DNA of 59,124 nucleotides from assembly GCA_017436525.1 (NCBI GenBank), contig JAFSCX010000049.1:1-59124 (forward strand), given 5' to 3'. This document shows, in pieces, positions 52,499 through 59,124 of this stretch (the first letter of the stretch is position 1; each line of letters opens with the position of its first letter). The notes under the pieces were generated by a model that was given only the letters and a program-made list of their open reading frames with translations, did no database searches and had not been told where the DNA came from. The stretch is from Clostridia bacterium. GTDB taxonomy: Bacteria; Bacillota; Clostridia; Oscillospirales; QAKW01. The position numbers were made by a program, and so were the translations under genes.

Positions 52499-53719
52499 TT
52501 AATTCTCCTTAGAAGCATTGATTCCGGCTAATCTGCCGGTAGAATATGCGATTTGCAAATTATATCCGCCCGTCAGGGCATCCACATCCAAAATTTCTCC
52601 CGCAAAATAAAGATTTGGTACAATGCGAGATTCCATTGTGCGCGGATCAATGTCTTTTACATCCACCCCTCCGGCAGTTACGATCGCTTCGGAAAACCCG
52701 CTCTTTTTAGATAGTTTAACCTCAAAATGCTTGATTATGTAAACCAAATTGCGGCGCTGCTCACGAGTGATCTGATGGACCTTCATATCATGAGGAATAT
52801 TGCATTTATTTATGATCTGCGGAATGATCTTTTGAGGAAGCAATTTTCCCAAAGCATTGCGGAAAGCGCGATTGGTAAAGGCCTCAAAATCTCGGCAAAT
52901 TCGCTTGTCCAACGTTTCCTCATCCAAAGCCGGTTTCAAATCAATCATTGCTCTGCAAGAAAAATCATTATCTTCCAAATAGGAAGATGCCGAAAGCACC
53001 AATGGGCCGGAGATTCCTTCGTGAGTAAAAAGCATCTCCCCAAATTGAGAAAAAATCTCCTTACCCGCTTTATTTATGATTGTTAATTGAATGTTTTTCA
53101 AAGATAGGCCTGCCATATCGGCGCATATAGCCCCCTCTTCAAGCAAGGGAACCAAAGCAGGCCGGCAAGGGACAATATGATGGCCCATCGCCTTTGCAAT
53201 TTGATGCCCGTCTCCTCGGGAACCGGTAGCAGGATAGGATATGCCGCCGGTAGCAATAATTAAGGAATCGCAGGTATATTTTCCGCTTTCGCCTTCCAGC
53301 AAAAAAGGATCGATTTGGATTGTATGAATCCGATCATTCACACATTTGACCTTATTTTTCTGCAGCTTACCCTTGAATGCATCTCGAATATCTACTGCTC
53401 GATCCGATTCAGGGAATACGCGATTACCCCTCTCAATCTTCAAGGGCACACCACACTCCTCAAAGAATGCATAGGCATCATAGGCATTAAAAGCGGAAAA
53501 AGCAGAATATAAAAACTTAGGATTTCTGATCACCTGCGAAATCAATTCGTTTTCATCAGAAAAATTGGTAACATTGCAACGCCCTTTTCCTGTAATCAAA
53601 AGCTTTTTGCCCAATATTGAATTTTGCTCAATCAGGGTTACAGATGCCCCTTGCTCCGCGGCAGCATTTGCCGCCATCATTCCGGCCGGTCCACCGCCTA
53701 TTACAATTACTTTTTTCAA
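52499..53719 (-). CDS. BaiN/YhiN-type FAD-dependent oxidoreductase
   Basis: A 406-residue flavoprotein of the HI0933/YhiN/BaiN family. N-terminal FAD motif GGGPAGMMAANAAAEQGA, then LLITGKGRCNVTNF, IIATGGISYPATGSRGDG and the C-terminal NLYFAGEILDVDALTGGYN. Members are often just named aminoacetone oxidase-like or NAD(P)/FAD-dependent oxidoreductases; some reduce bile-acid intermediates, but the substrate here cannot be told. The start is TTG at 53719, with AAGGACG upstream. It leads the operon with cmk and ispH-rpsA, a frequent clostridial arrangement. Confidence 0.9.
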   Translation of the reverse strand: MKKVIVIGGGPAGMMAANAAAEQGASVTLIEQNSILGKKLLITGKGRCNVTNFSDENELISQVIRNPKFLYSAFSAFNAYDAYAFFEECGVPLKIERGNRVFPESDRAVDIRDAFKGKLQKNKVKCVNDRIHTIQIDPFLLEGESGKYTCDSLIIATGGISYPATGSRGDGHQIAKAMGHHIVPCRPALVPLLEEGAICADMAGLSLKNIQLTIINKAGKEIFSQFGEMLFTHEGISGPLVLSASSYLEDNDFSCRAMIDLKPALDEETLDKRICRDFEAFTNRAFRNALGKLLPQKIIPQIINKCNIPHDMKVHQITREQRRNLVYIIKHFEVKLSKKSGFSEAIVTAGGVDVKDIDPRTMESRIVPNLYFAGEILDVDALTGGYNLQIAYSTGRLAGINASKEN

Positions 53720-53749
53720 TATTCTCGTCCTTCAAAACATGATGCTTTT

Positions 53750-53778
53750 ATTCTATACTTTTTTCACCCAAAAAGCAA
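53750..53778 (-). promoter_or_regulatory. Promoter of the flavoprotein-cmk-ispH operon
   Basis: On the minus strand TTGCTT (53778-53773) and TAGAAT (53755-53750) are 17 bases apart, 30 bases before the TTG start codon. Confidence 0.65.
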
Positions 53779-53860
53779 GTACCAGTTCACCAAAAAAGAA
53801 AGAGCATTTTATAATTTAAGATATTAAACTTATAAAATCAGATATATGAAAGTTAATCAA

Positions 53861-53889
53861 TTGATTTTTTAACAAAAAATTGTTAGAAT
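53861..53889 (+). promoter_or_regulatory. Promoter of the GH20 gene
   Basis: TTGATT (53861-53866) and TAGAAT (53884-53889) are 17 bases apart, with TGT before the -10 (extended -10), 32 bases before the ATG. Confidence 0.7.
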
Positions 53890-53921
53890 TACATCAAGAA
53901 CATTGAAAGGAATCGTTCATC

Positions 53922-55760
53922 ATGAAACTGCATTTTACCAACATACCGGACGAATTAAAATTCCCTCTGAATGAAGTATTACCCTATCTGAAATTTCAAT
54001 TAAGCGATGATGGTTTTCCGATTGAAGTGGCGGCGAACCATGTGGGCCCAAAGCTTATCGTTAAAGAAGATAAAGCAATTTTAGAGTATCATAAGATACC
54101 GGAATTTTTCAGATTGCTTACAATGCTTCCCAATAAATTAAAAGCCACAGGTACTTATGAGGAGATTCCCGCCCATGAAGATCTATGCCTAATGGCCGAA
54201 TGCTCTCGTAATGCAGTATTCAATTTACCTTCCGCCAAGCGAATGATTCGCTATCTTGCATTGATGGGCTTCACTTCCATGATGCTCTATACGGAAGATA
54301 CTTATGAAATTCCCGAATACCCTCTTTTCGGTTATCTGCGTGGCAGATTTTCTCAAAAGGAATTAAAAGAAATCGATTCATATGCCGCAAAATTCGGAAT
54401 AGAGGTCATTCCTTGTATCCAAGTCCTTGCCCATTTGGAAGGCGCCTTGAAATGGAATTCCTTCGACGAAATTACGGATATAAGTAACATCCTGTTAGTC
54501 GGAGAAGAAAAGACCTATCACTTGATTGATTGCATGCTGAAAAGCTGCAGAGAATGTTTCAGATCTGATCGGATCAATTTGGGGATGGATGAAGCCTTTA
54601 TTTTAGGCGCCGGAAAATATCAAGTTAAAAACGGCCCCCGCCCTCGCCACGACATTATGCTGGATCATATGAAGCGTGTAGTTACTCTTTGCAATAAGCA
54701 TCATTACCGCCCGATGATTTGGAGTGATATGTTCTTTAGGGCCACCTTCGGCGAATACAGAATATCCGAAGGCGAAATTCCAAAAGAAGTAATTGCCGAG
54801 GTCCCCGAAGAACTAACTTTGGTATATTGGAATTATTATACTTTGCCGGAGGATGAAAAAACTTTCCGCCATATGATCCATTGCCACAAGCAATTTAATA
54901 ATCCCTATTATTTTGCAGGCGGAGCCTGGAAATGGGATAGCAATGCTCCAAGAAATTATTTTTCCTTGTATGTTAATGACCTTCACTTAAAAATCTGCAA
55001 AGAAGAAAAAATCCCCATGGTCATCGCAACTGCATGGGGCGACAACGGCGGTGAAGTCTCCAATTTCGCCATCCTCCCTACTCTGCAGCAATATGCAGAA
55101 TACTGCTATGCAAACGGCGATAATCGCGATTGGGTTAAGCAAAGATTTGAAGAGACTTATGATGTATCCTTTGATGAATTTCTTTTGTTGGATAGCTTGA
55201 ATCAATATAGCGATTTTGATACATTGGTTCGCAATGTACCCACATCAAAAGCCATGCTTTATAATGATCCCTTGGGCGGTTGGTTTGATTGCCATATCAG
55301 CCCTTGCTATGGTGCGGAATATGCCGAAAAAGCTCAAAAATTAGCAGCAGTAGAAAGCAGACAATTCGGCTATCTTTTCAAGACCGCCTCTCTCCTTGCC
55401 AAAACCTTATCCACCAAAGCAACGCTCTCATTAGATGCCCGAGATGCATATCGCAAAAATGACCGCTCCGCTTTAGGCGCAATCGCTTCAGAGCAAATTC
55501 CGGCCACGCTTTCTTCCTTGGAAGAATATCTTCGAGCCGCTCGCGATGAATGGTACTATGATAATAAAACCTTTGGATTTGATATCATCGAACTTCGCAT
55601 CGGCGGATTAAAAGAGCGCCTAAAAACTGCAAAGCGAACCATCGAGCAATATCTCGCAGGTGAGCGTGAATCCATCGAGCAATTAGAGCAAGAATTGCTT
55701 AATCTCCCCGATTTATTCGGAAGCTGGGTTAAATTTTCCAGCGCTTGTATCAATTACTAA
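53922..55760 (+). CDS. GH20 beta-N-acetylhexosaminidase-like protein
   Basis: A 612-residue intracellular glycoside hydrolase of the GH20 fold, with a short N-terminal alpha/beta domain (1 to about 95) and a TIM barrel. The catalytic acid pair is Asp223-Glu224 in NLGMDEAFILG. Substrate-site words include MLYTEDTYEIPEYPLFGYLR and AWKWDS near residue 345. A helical extension of about 150 residues ends the protein. No signal peptide is seen. It likely trims GlcNAc or GalNAc from imported glycans and may work with the GH38 mannosidase. It stands alone, with an extended -10 promoter and AAAGGA before the ATG. Confidence 0.87.
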   Translation: MKLHFTNIPDELKFPLNEVLPYLKFQLSDDGFPIEVAANHVGPKLIVKEDKAILEYHKIPEFFRLLTMLPNKLKATGTYEEIPAHEDLCLMAECSRNAVFNLPSAKRMIRYLALMGFTSMMLYTEDTYEIPEYPLFGYLRGRFSQKELKEIDSYAAKFGIEVIPCIQVLAHLEGALKWNSFDEITDISNILLVGEEKTYHLIDCMLKSCRECFRSDRINLGMDEAFILGAGKYQVKNGPRPRHDIMLDHMKRVVTLCNKHHYRPMIWSDMFFRATFGEYRISEGEIPKEVIAEVPEELTLVYWNYYTLPEDEKTFRHMIHCHKQFNNPYYFAGGAWKWDSNAPRNYFSLYVNDLHLKICKEEKIPMVIATAWGDNGGEVSNFAILPTLQQYAEYCYANGDNRDWVKQRFEETYDVSFDEFLLLDSLNQYSDFDTLVRNVPTSKAMLYNDPLGGWFDCHISPCYGAEYAEKAQKLAAVESRQFGYLFKTASLLAKTLSTKATLSLDARDAYRKNDRSALGAIASEQIPATLSSLEEYLRAARDEWYYDNKTFGFDIIELRIGGLKERLKTAKRTIEQYLAGERESIEQLEQELLNLPDLFGSWVKFSSACINY

Positions 55761-55762
55761 TC

Positions 55763-55795
55763 AAAAAACGGACTCATTAATGAGTCCGTTTTTTT
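55763..55795 (+). terminator. Terminator of the GH20 gene, overlapping the end of the DUF368 gene
   Basis: Stem AAAAACGGACTCA / TGAGTCCGTTTTT with a 4-base loop and T runs on both sides. The DUF368 gene ends inside the loop, so its last six codons form half the stem. Confidence 0.9.
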
Positions 55796-56589
55796 GATAT
55801 AAGAAAGATGGGTAAAAAACCGCAGAAAAACAAAAATATGCAGCTAAAATTCACCTCTCCCATTGGTGCTTCCTTAAATAGTTGAATCACCGATCCGACT
55901 ACAAATCCAAAGGTCAAAAGATAACTCTCCTTATGATATCGCGCCATTAAATCCTCTAAGAGACGAGATATAAAAAGGATTCCAAAAACCATTCCGATTC
56001 CAAAAGGAATGAGAGAAAGGAGTTTTAGCTCTGCAAGATGTTTCAGCAGTATCGTATATAGTCCTAAAATATATAAGACCTGAGATACGCTGATCCCCGG
56101 CAAAACCAATGCTGCAGCAGCTAAAACTCCGCATAAGCATTGAATCAACCATTGGAGTGGATCATTTGCCCCCATTGAAATCAAATTTGATGGCAATGAT
56201 GCAATCCAAAGCACCGCAGCAACGCCCAAAAGTGGATATACCACATCGGAACCTCGAAATATTTCGCCTCGAAACTCCCGTAATATTACCGGAAACCCTC
56301 CAACCACAGCGCCGGCAAATAGAAACGTCATCAAAAGCGGATAAAGCGTCATCGCTTTCAAGATCACACGGGATATTGAAAATATTCCAATTCCGCCGCC
56401 CAAAGAGAATATCAATATAAATTTAATATATTCTCTCTTTTCAACTCCCTTTTTGAAAATGCAGTTAAAGCTATGAATCAGCTGTGAATAGATGCCAAGA
56501 ACCAACGCCATCGATCCCCCGCTGACACCGGGGACCGTTAGTGTTCCTCCGATTATTAATCCTTTCATAAATACTCTTAATAAATCCAT
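55777..56589 (-). CDS. popT: DUF368/PopT-type polyprenyl-phosphate translocase
   Basis: A 270-residue membrane protein with about eight helices. Two inverted family words are seen: GGTLTVPGVSGGSMALVLGI near the start and LVLPGISVSQVLYILGLY in the second half. DUF368 proteins (PopT) have been shown in other bacteria to recycle undecaprenyl phosphate across the membrane for wall synthesis. The ATG at 56589 has GAGGG upstream; longer in-frame readings begin in a region without a start site. Its last codons lie in the GH20 terminator. Confidence 0.87.
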   Translation of the reverse strand: MDLLRVFMKGLIIGGTLTVPGVSGGSMALVLGIYSQLIHSFNCIFKKGVEKREYIKFILIFSLGGGIGIFSISRVILKAMTLYPLLMTFLFAGAVVGGFPVILREFRGEIFRGSDVVYPLLGVAAVLWIASLPSNLISMGANDPLQWLIQCLCGVLAAAALVLPGISVSQVLYILGLYTILLKHLAELKLLSLIPFGIGMVFGILFISRLLEDLMARYHKESYLLTFGFVVGSVIQLFKEAPMGEVNFSCIFLFFCGFLPIFLISKKRTH

Positions 56590-56654
56590 TGTTCCCTCGT
56601 AGTTAATAAAGATCTTATTAGAGTATAGTTTGGTTTCTTGTTTTTGATGATAAA

Positions 56655-57089
56655 TTATAAATATTTCCGAATATTGATGGTCAGTTTCTCTTCCAAATTG
56701 ATTAAACGCTTGCAAATATCCTTAGAAAATTCATCTGCTGCCTCATATTGATTCAAATACCGATTCAAGGATTTTACCCCCATATTGCAGCCATCTGTCA
56801 TTAAATCGGCAATGGTACGATCGGAATCCTCCATCTCAAGCATCACATTGGTCTTAAGCCAAGACATTCCTTTTGCCATAATATTAGGGTCCTTCCCCTC
56901 ATCATGAAAACGATCAAGAGATTCTTGTATTTCGCCATTTAATTTTTCATGTTCATCTTTGCACTGATTCAATAGTTCCTTAAATTCATGGTTTTCCACA
57001 TGATCAATCACATCCTCGATTGATTTTGTACCCATCTTTACCCCTGCATCACATTCCCGAAGCAGTTTAATGGTATCTTGCTCAATCAT
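56655..57089 (-). CDS. Ferritin-like helical bundle protein of unknown function
   Basis: A 144-residue protein predicted to be all alpha-helix, built as four helices with regularly spaced Glu, Asp and His (IDHVENHEF, CKDEHEKLNGEI, MLEMEDSDRTIADLM). It resembles ferritin-like domains of the DUF2383 kind, but a full metal-ligand set is not certain. It has no signal peptide or membrane segment. The ATG at 57089 follows GAGGAAA; an upstream in-frame ATG has no good site. It lies between popT (65 bases) and an SGNH hydrolase gene with a terminator between, so it is probably its own unit. Confidence 0.6.
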   Translation of the reverse strand: MIEQDTIKLLRECDAGVKMGTKSIEDVIDHVENHEFKELLNQCKDEHEKLNGEIQESLDRFHDEGKDPNIMAKGMSWLKTNVMLEMEDSDRTIADLMTDGCNMGVKSLNRYLNQYEAADEFSKDICKRLINLEEKLTINIRKYL

Positions 57090-57166
57090 TTTAATTTCCT
57101 CACTTTGTTTTTTTGATATTAGCATTTCCAAACAATTTGATAATATACTATTTTTTAGCTATTTAT

Positions 57167-57198
57167 AAAAAAGACAAGCCGCAAGACTTGTCTTTTTT
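57167..57198. terminator. Terminator after the SGNH hydrolase gene
   Basis: Stem AAAAGACAAG / CTTGTCTTTT with an 8-base loop and T runs on both strands, 19 bases after the hydrolase stop on the minus strand. Confidence 0.88.
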
Positions 57199-57216
57199 GA
57201 AACAAATTAATAACGA

Positions 57217-57855
57217 TCAAAATAAATTTTTAAGCTTTTCAGTAATTGCCTTTCCGATCAAAATATGTCCTTCCTCATTGGGATGACATCCATCGATTGT
57301 ATGCTCCCGCCAATCAAAGCCAAAATCCTTAAATAAATTCAAGCATGGAATTCCATTCTCATCAGAAATTTTTTCTATAACATTAGCATATTCCTTCAAT
57401 ATGTGCCCGTTATAATTCTTTTCGGTAGTATCATGCCGACCCGAATCCTTCCAAAAACTTCCACCCCAAAAATTTCCGATTCCGTTATGCGGATAAGGGG
57501 TTACAAACAAAGTGATTTTGTCGCTTCTTTTATCTTTCATTCGTTCTGCAAGCTTTCTTACCGCAAACTCAAAGAATTGGTCTCCTTTCCCAAATATCGG
57601 TTGATCGCTCCAAAAATAATCGTTTGTGCCACCAAATATTACCGCAATATCGGCATCATCTATCAGATAAGCTCGATCCAAAAAAGCATTTCCGTCAGAT
57701 TGATTTAATCCGGCTTTGGCAACCAAGGTTCCTGTGATACCAAAATTTAATTCTTCCATCTCCAAAGCAGAGCTTACAAATGTAGAGTATCTTTTTTCTT
57801 TATTCTCAAGCCCATATCCTAGAGTAATACTATCACCTAAAAACGCAATTTTCAT
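57217..57855 (-). CDS. SGNH/GDSL-family hydrolase
   Basis: A 212-residue esterase-fold protein. Block I GDSITLGYG has the nucleophile Ser9, block III is GGTND (75-79), and the catalytic pair Asp188 and His191 is in IDGCHPNEEGH. There is no signal peptide, so it acts in the cytoplasm on an acyl ester or acetyl group that is not known. AGGGG lies before the ATG. It is followed by a terminator and preceded by a 72-base gap to the Cap15-like gene. Confidence 0.9.
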   Translation of the reverse strand: MKIAFLGDSITLGYGLENKEKRYSTFVSSALEMEELNFGITGTLVAKAGLNQSDGNAFLDRAYLIDDADIAVIFGGTNDYFWSDQPIFGKGDQFFEFAVRKLAERMKDKRSDKITLFVTPYPHNGIGNFWGGSFWKDSGRHDTTEKNYNGHILKEYANVIEKISDENGIPCLNLFKDFGFDWREHTIDGCHPNEEGHILIGKAITEKLKNLF

Positions 57856-57870
57856 TATAGTACCCCTTTA

Positions 57871-57884
57871 TTGATGCGAAGCAT
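57871..57884. repeat. 14-bp direct repeat, copy 1 (beside the SGNH gene)
   Basis: The sequence TTGATGCGAAGCAT is shared exactly with 58548-58561. It contains the small palindrome GATGC-GAA-GCATC in this copy. The two copies lie on either side of the Cap15-like gene. Confidence 0.7.
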
Positions 57885-57927
57885 CTCATCCTTAGTTTCA
57901 GCATAGCATAAAAACAGCAAGGATTTG

Positions 57928-58443
57928 TCATTTACGAGTAAAAATTTGTTTGCCTTTTGTTTGTTTGACTCTATTTGTGTAATAAAATCCTTCTAATGTA
58001 TCTTTGTCTTTTACATATAGCACAGATGTTCCATAGTGCATATCATCATCATTGTTCTTTGGGTGAGTTAAATAAGTATAACAAAGAAACCATTGACCGT
58101 CATCGTTATATTTGTAAAGAGAAGATACTATCGATACACAAACACCATCGCGCATTTTTTCTGTAATGGTAATTTTTGATAGCGTCTGCTTGATTGTAAC
58201 ATCAGATTCATAATGTGTACCATTACCATAAGTAGATTCTATCTTAGTTTTATAATTACCATAAATTTTTGGGGTTTTATTAAATGGATCAAATCTCCAT
58301 AGGAACCTTTCATATGAAAAATATAAAAAAGTTGCAATTGAAACAGAATAAGAAATCGCATCTAAAACGTCAAATATTGTAATAAATATTACAAAGAGAA
58401 CAACTGCAATCCCACTTAAATTTTTAATAACCTCTTTTTTCAT
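57928..58443 (-). CDS. Cap15-like protein: two membrane helices plus beta-rich domain
   Basis: A 171-residue protein with two N-terminal membrane helices (about 8-24 and 28-45) and a beta-rich domain from about residue 48. The pattern of the domain (LWRFDP, KIYGNYKTKI, VTIKQTLSKITI, LCYTYLTHP, MHYGTSVLYV, LEGFYYTNR) agrees with the SMODS-associated 2TM beta-strand-rich effector family, the fold of CBASS Cap15. There, cyclic dinucleotides trigger membrane assembly and damage. No cyclase gene is beside it in this window. The ATG at 58443 is preferred to an upstream TTG at 58467. It lies between a hairpin array and an SGNH gene. The family call is by pattern only. Confidence 0.65.
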   Translation of the reverse strand: MKKEVIKNLSGIAVVLFVIFITIFDVLDAISYSVSIATFLYFSYERFLWRFDPFNKTPKIYGNYKTKIESTYGNGTHYESDVTIKQTLSKITITEKMRDGVCVSIVSSLYKYNDDGQWFLCYTYLTHPKNNDDDMHYGTSVLYVKDKDTLEGFYYTNRVKQTKGKQIFTRK

Positions 58444-58489
58444 TTTCCTATCCCTTTTCTTTAACAATTATAATTATCTTTTGATATTT

Positions 58490-58518
58490 ATTGTAGCATA
58501 AGTTTTCGCGAAGCGCAA
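58490..58518 (-). promoter_or_regulatory. Possible promoter of the Cap15-like gene
   Basis: On the minus strand TACAAT (58495-58490) is preceded by TGC (extended -10). A weak -35 TTGCGC (58518-58513) is 17 bases upstream. The spacer contains the first small hairpin of the neighbouring array. Confidence 0.45.
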
Positions 58519-58682
58519 CATCATTTGCACCATTAGGTGCAACATCGTTGATGCGAAGCATAACATCGTTTTTGACGAAGTCAAAACATCGTTTTGTCTC
58601 CGAAAGCGGACAATGATGTTGACCGAAAGGTCAAATGATGTTGCGAGTATACTCGCAAACGATGTTATGTCCCCCAAGGACA
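58507..58682. repeat. Array of small hairpins separated by an inverted 9-base word
   Basis: The word AACATCRTT occurs at 58517, 58541, 58562 and 58585, then its reverse complement AAYGATGTT at 58612, 58634 and 58658. Starts are 21-27 bases apart. Between the words lie hairpins with unlike stems: TTGCACC/GGTGCAA, ATGC/GCAT, TTTTGAC/GTCAAAA, TTGT..CCG/CGG..ACAA, TTGACC/GGTCAA (GAAA loop), TTGCGAGT/ACTCGCAA and TGTCC/GGACA. Forward and inverted words can also pair with each other, so the whole can fold into nested branches. It is not a CRISPR: the repeats are short and the spacers are palindromes. Confidence 0.85.
58548..58561. repeat. 14-bp direct repeat, copy 2 (inside the hairpin array)
   Basis: TTGATGCGAAGCAT, identical to 57871-57884 and 677 bases away, with the Cap15-like gene in between. 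Confidence 0.7.
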
Positions 58683-58689
58683 CAAACAC

Positions 58690-58727
58690 AAAAAACAAAG
58701 CACTTCCGAAGAAGTGCTTTGTTTTTT
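58690..58727. terminator. Bidirectional terminator next to the hairpin array
   Basis: A 17-bp perfect stem with core CAAAGCACTTC / GAAGTGCTTTG, a CGAA loop, and A and T runs on both sides. It separates the array from the recombinase region. Confidence 0.9.
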
Positions 58728-58771
58728 GGCTCTCCTGTTCGAAAAAGAACTGGTGAGAAACCCTTAATTTT

Positions 58772-58795
58772 ACTGGGTTTTGCCCAGTTTTTCTT
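58772..58795 (+). terminator. Plus-strand terminator
   Basis: Short stem ACTGGG / CCCAGT with a 5-base loop followed by five T, C and three T. No plus-strand gene ends here in the window, so it may act on transcripts through the array. Confidence 0.55.
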
Positions 58796-58817
58796 TACAA
58801 ATTAATTATACCATAAA

Positions 58818-58857
58818 AAATAACTTTCCGCAACAAAAAAATTGCAGAAAGTTATTT
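58818..58857 (-). terminator. Terminator of the serine recombinase gene
   Basis: Stem AAATAACTTTC.GCAA / TTGC.GAAAGTTATTT with one mismatch and a T run on the minus strand, 24 bases after the recombinase stop. Confidence 0.8.
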
Positions 58858-58880
58858 CATTTTATATTATTTTTTGAAAT

Positions 58881-59124
58881 TTATGCCGACTCTTCTTCAT
58901 CGGGAAACAAAGGCTCAATAATCTCTGCCCCACCCTTTATAAAAATTCTTAAATTGAGATCTTTTGTCACATGAATTGAATTCACAATTCGGTGAATAAT
59001 GGCGTCATCAAACTCGGTCATAACCGGTTTCATCTGCTTTGTGTAATTTTCAATCCGTTCAATTTCTTCTCGGGCTTTTTCATTACACCGAATATGCGCA
59101 ACAAGCATATCCCGTCTTTCCCGA
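58881..59124 (-). CDS. Large serine recombinase, C-terminal fragment (5' end outside window)
   Basis: The frame is open to the right window edge, and the 81 residues seen match the end of TnpX/phage-type large serine recombinases: a helical coiled-coil-like part (REEIERIENYTKQ), then TEFDDAIIHRIVNSIHV and a closing beta hairpin LRIFIKGGAEIIEPLF. The catalytic and zinc-ribbon domains must lie beyond the edge. Such enzymes move integrative elements between attachment sites. Its presence suggests that an integrated element starts here. Family by C-terminal pattern only; element type unknown. Confidence 0.7.
   Translation of the reverse strand, partial: RERRDMLVAHIRCNEKAREEIERIENYTKQMKPVMTEFDDAIIHRIVNSIHVTKDLNLRIFIKGGAEIIEPLFPDEEESA

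Noticed and set aside
58507-58682. CRISPR array
   Set aside because: The repeated word is only nine bases, it inverts half-way, and the spacers are themselves palindromes; no cas gene is near.
57871-58682. Integron-type cassette with attC site
   Set aside because: The GTTRRRY/RYYYAAC core pattern does not fit, and no integron integrase is present; the recombinase at the edge is of the serine type.

Overview
The window comes from a low-GC, Gram-positive Clostridia-type genome, most likely an uncultured gut member. The evidence is gene order and gene form: a pyrH-frr-uppS-cdsA-dxr-rseP-ispG-polC run, an ispH-rpsA fusion, miaB-ylbF-mutS-mutL-miaA, a ylmE-sepF-ylmG-ylmH-divIVA division cluster, both PolC and DnaE, SpoIIM, and strong purine-rich ribosome-binding sites with several GTG/TTG starts. 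Most of it is core chromosome. The accessory parts are the left end (about 1-4313), the glycan and metabolic genes at 12-18 kb, and the right end (about 57.9-59.1 kb).

Layout. 1-4313 (+): the tail of an AgrC-like GHKL sensor kinase, then three small membrane proteins, an ABC ATPase and a BspA-type leucine-rich-repeat protein in one overlapping operon. 4367-6629 (-): spoIIM, a degenerate xerD-like recombinase, yesL. 6979-9938 (-): queA-tgt-yajC and a TIGR04086 membrane protein. 10047-12011 (+): dapA and a threonine aldolase with its own promoter. 12103-18461 (-): cysteine synthase, GDPD phosphodiesterase, TPR protein and DUF4037 nucleotidyltransferase-like protein in one operon, then a GH38 alpha-mannosidase with its own promoter. 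18586-18672 (-): tRNA-Leu(CAA). 18773-35823 (-): a 13-gene block, pyrH-frr-uppS-cdsA-dxr-rseP-ispG-polC-murB-rapZ-whiA-dnaE-pfkA. 35937-36743 (-): thiT under a TPP riboswitch with a transcription attenuator. 36769-49715 (-): miaB-ylbF-mutS-mutL-miaA-hlyD-like-ylmE-sepF-ylmG-ylmH-divIVA-lspA-rluD. 49829-53719 (-): a BaiN-like flavoprotein, cmk and ispH-rpsA. 53922-55760 (+): a GH20 hexosaminidase. 55777-57855 (-): DUF368/PopT, a ferritin-like helical protein and an SGNH hydrolase. 57928-59124 (-): a two-TM plus beta-rich protein resembling the CBASS effector Cap15, an unusual array of small hairpins, and the C-terminal end of a large serine recombinase running off the window.

How the genes fit together. 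The central blocks join replication (PolC, DnaE), isoprenoid and undecaprenyl supply (Dxr, IspG, IspH, UppS, PopT), phospholipid and peptidoglycan synthesis (CdsA, MurB, RapZ), division-site assembly (SepF, YlmG, YlmH, DivIVA, WhiA), mismatch repair (MutS/MutL) and tRNA modification (MiaA, MiaB, Tgt, QueA). The most unusual points are a PolC without its inserted proofreading exonuclease domain, a XerD-like protein with two active-site substitutions, loss of yvcK between rapZ and whiA, and the Cap15-like gene next to the inverted hairpin array and serine recombinase at the right end. That last group is the best candidate for an undescribed system. Function calls rest on motifs and gene order read by eye; no database search was run.
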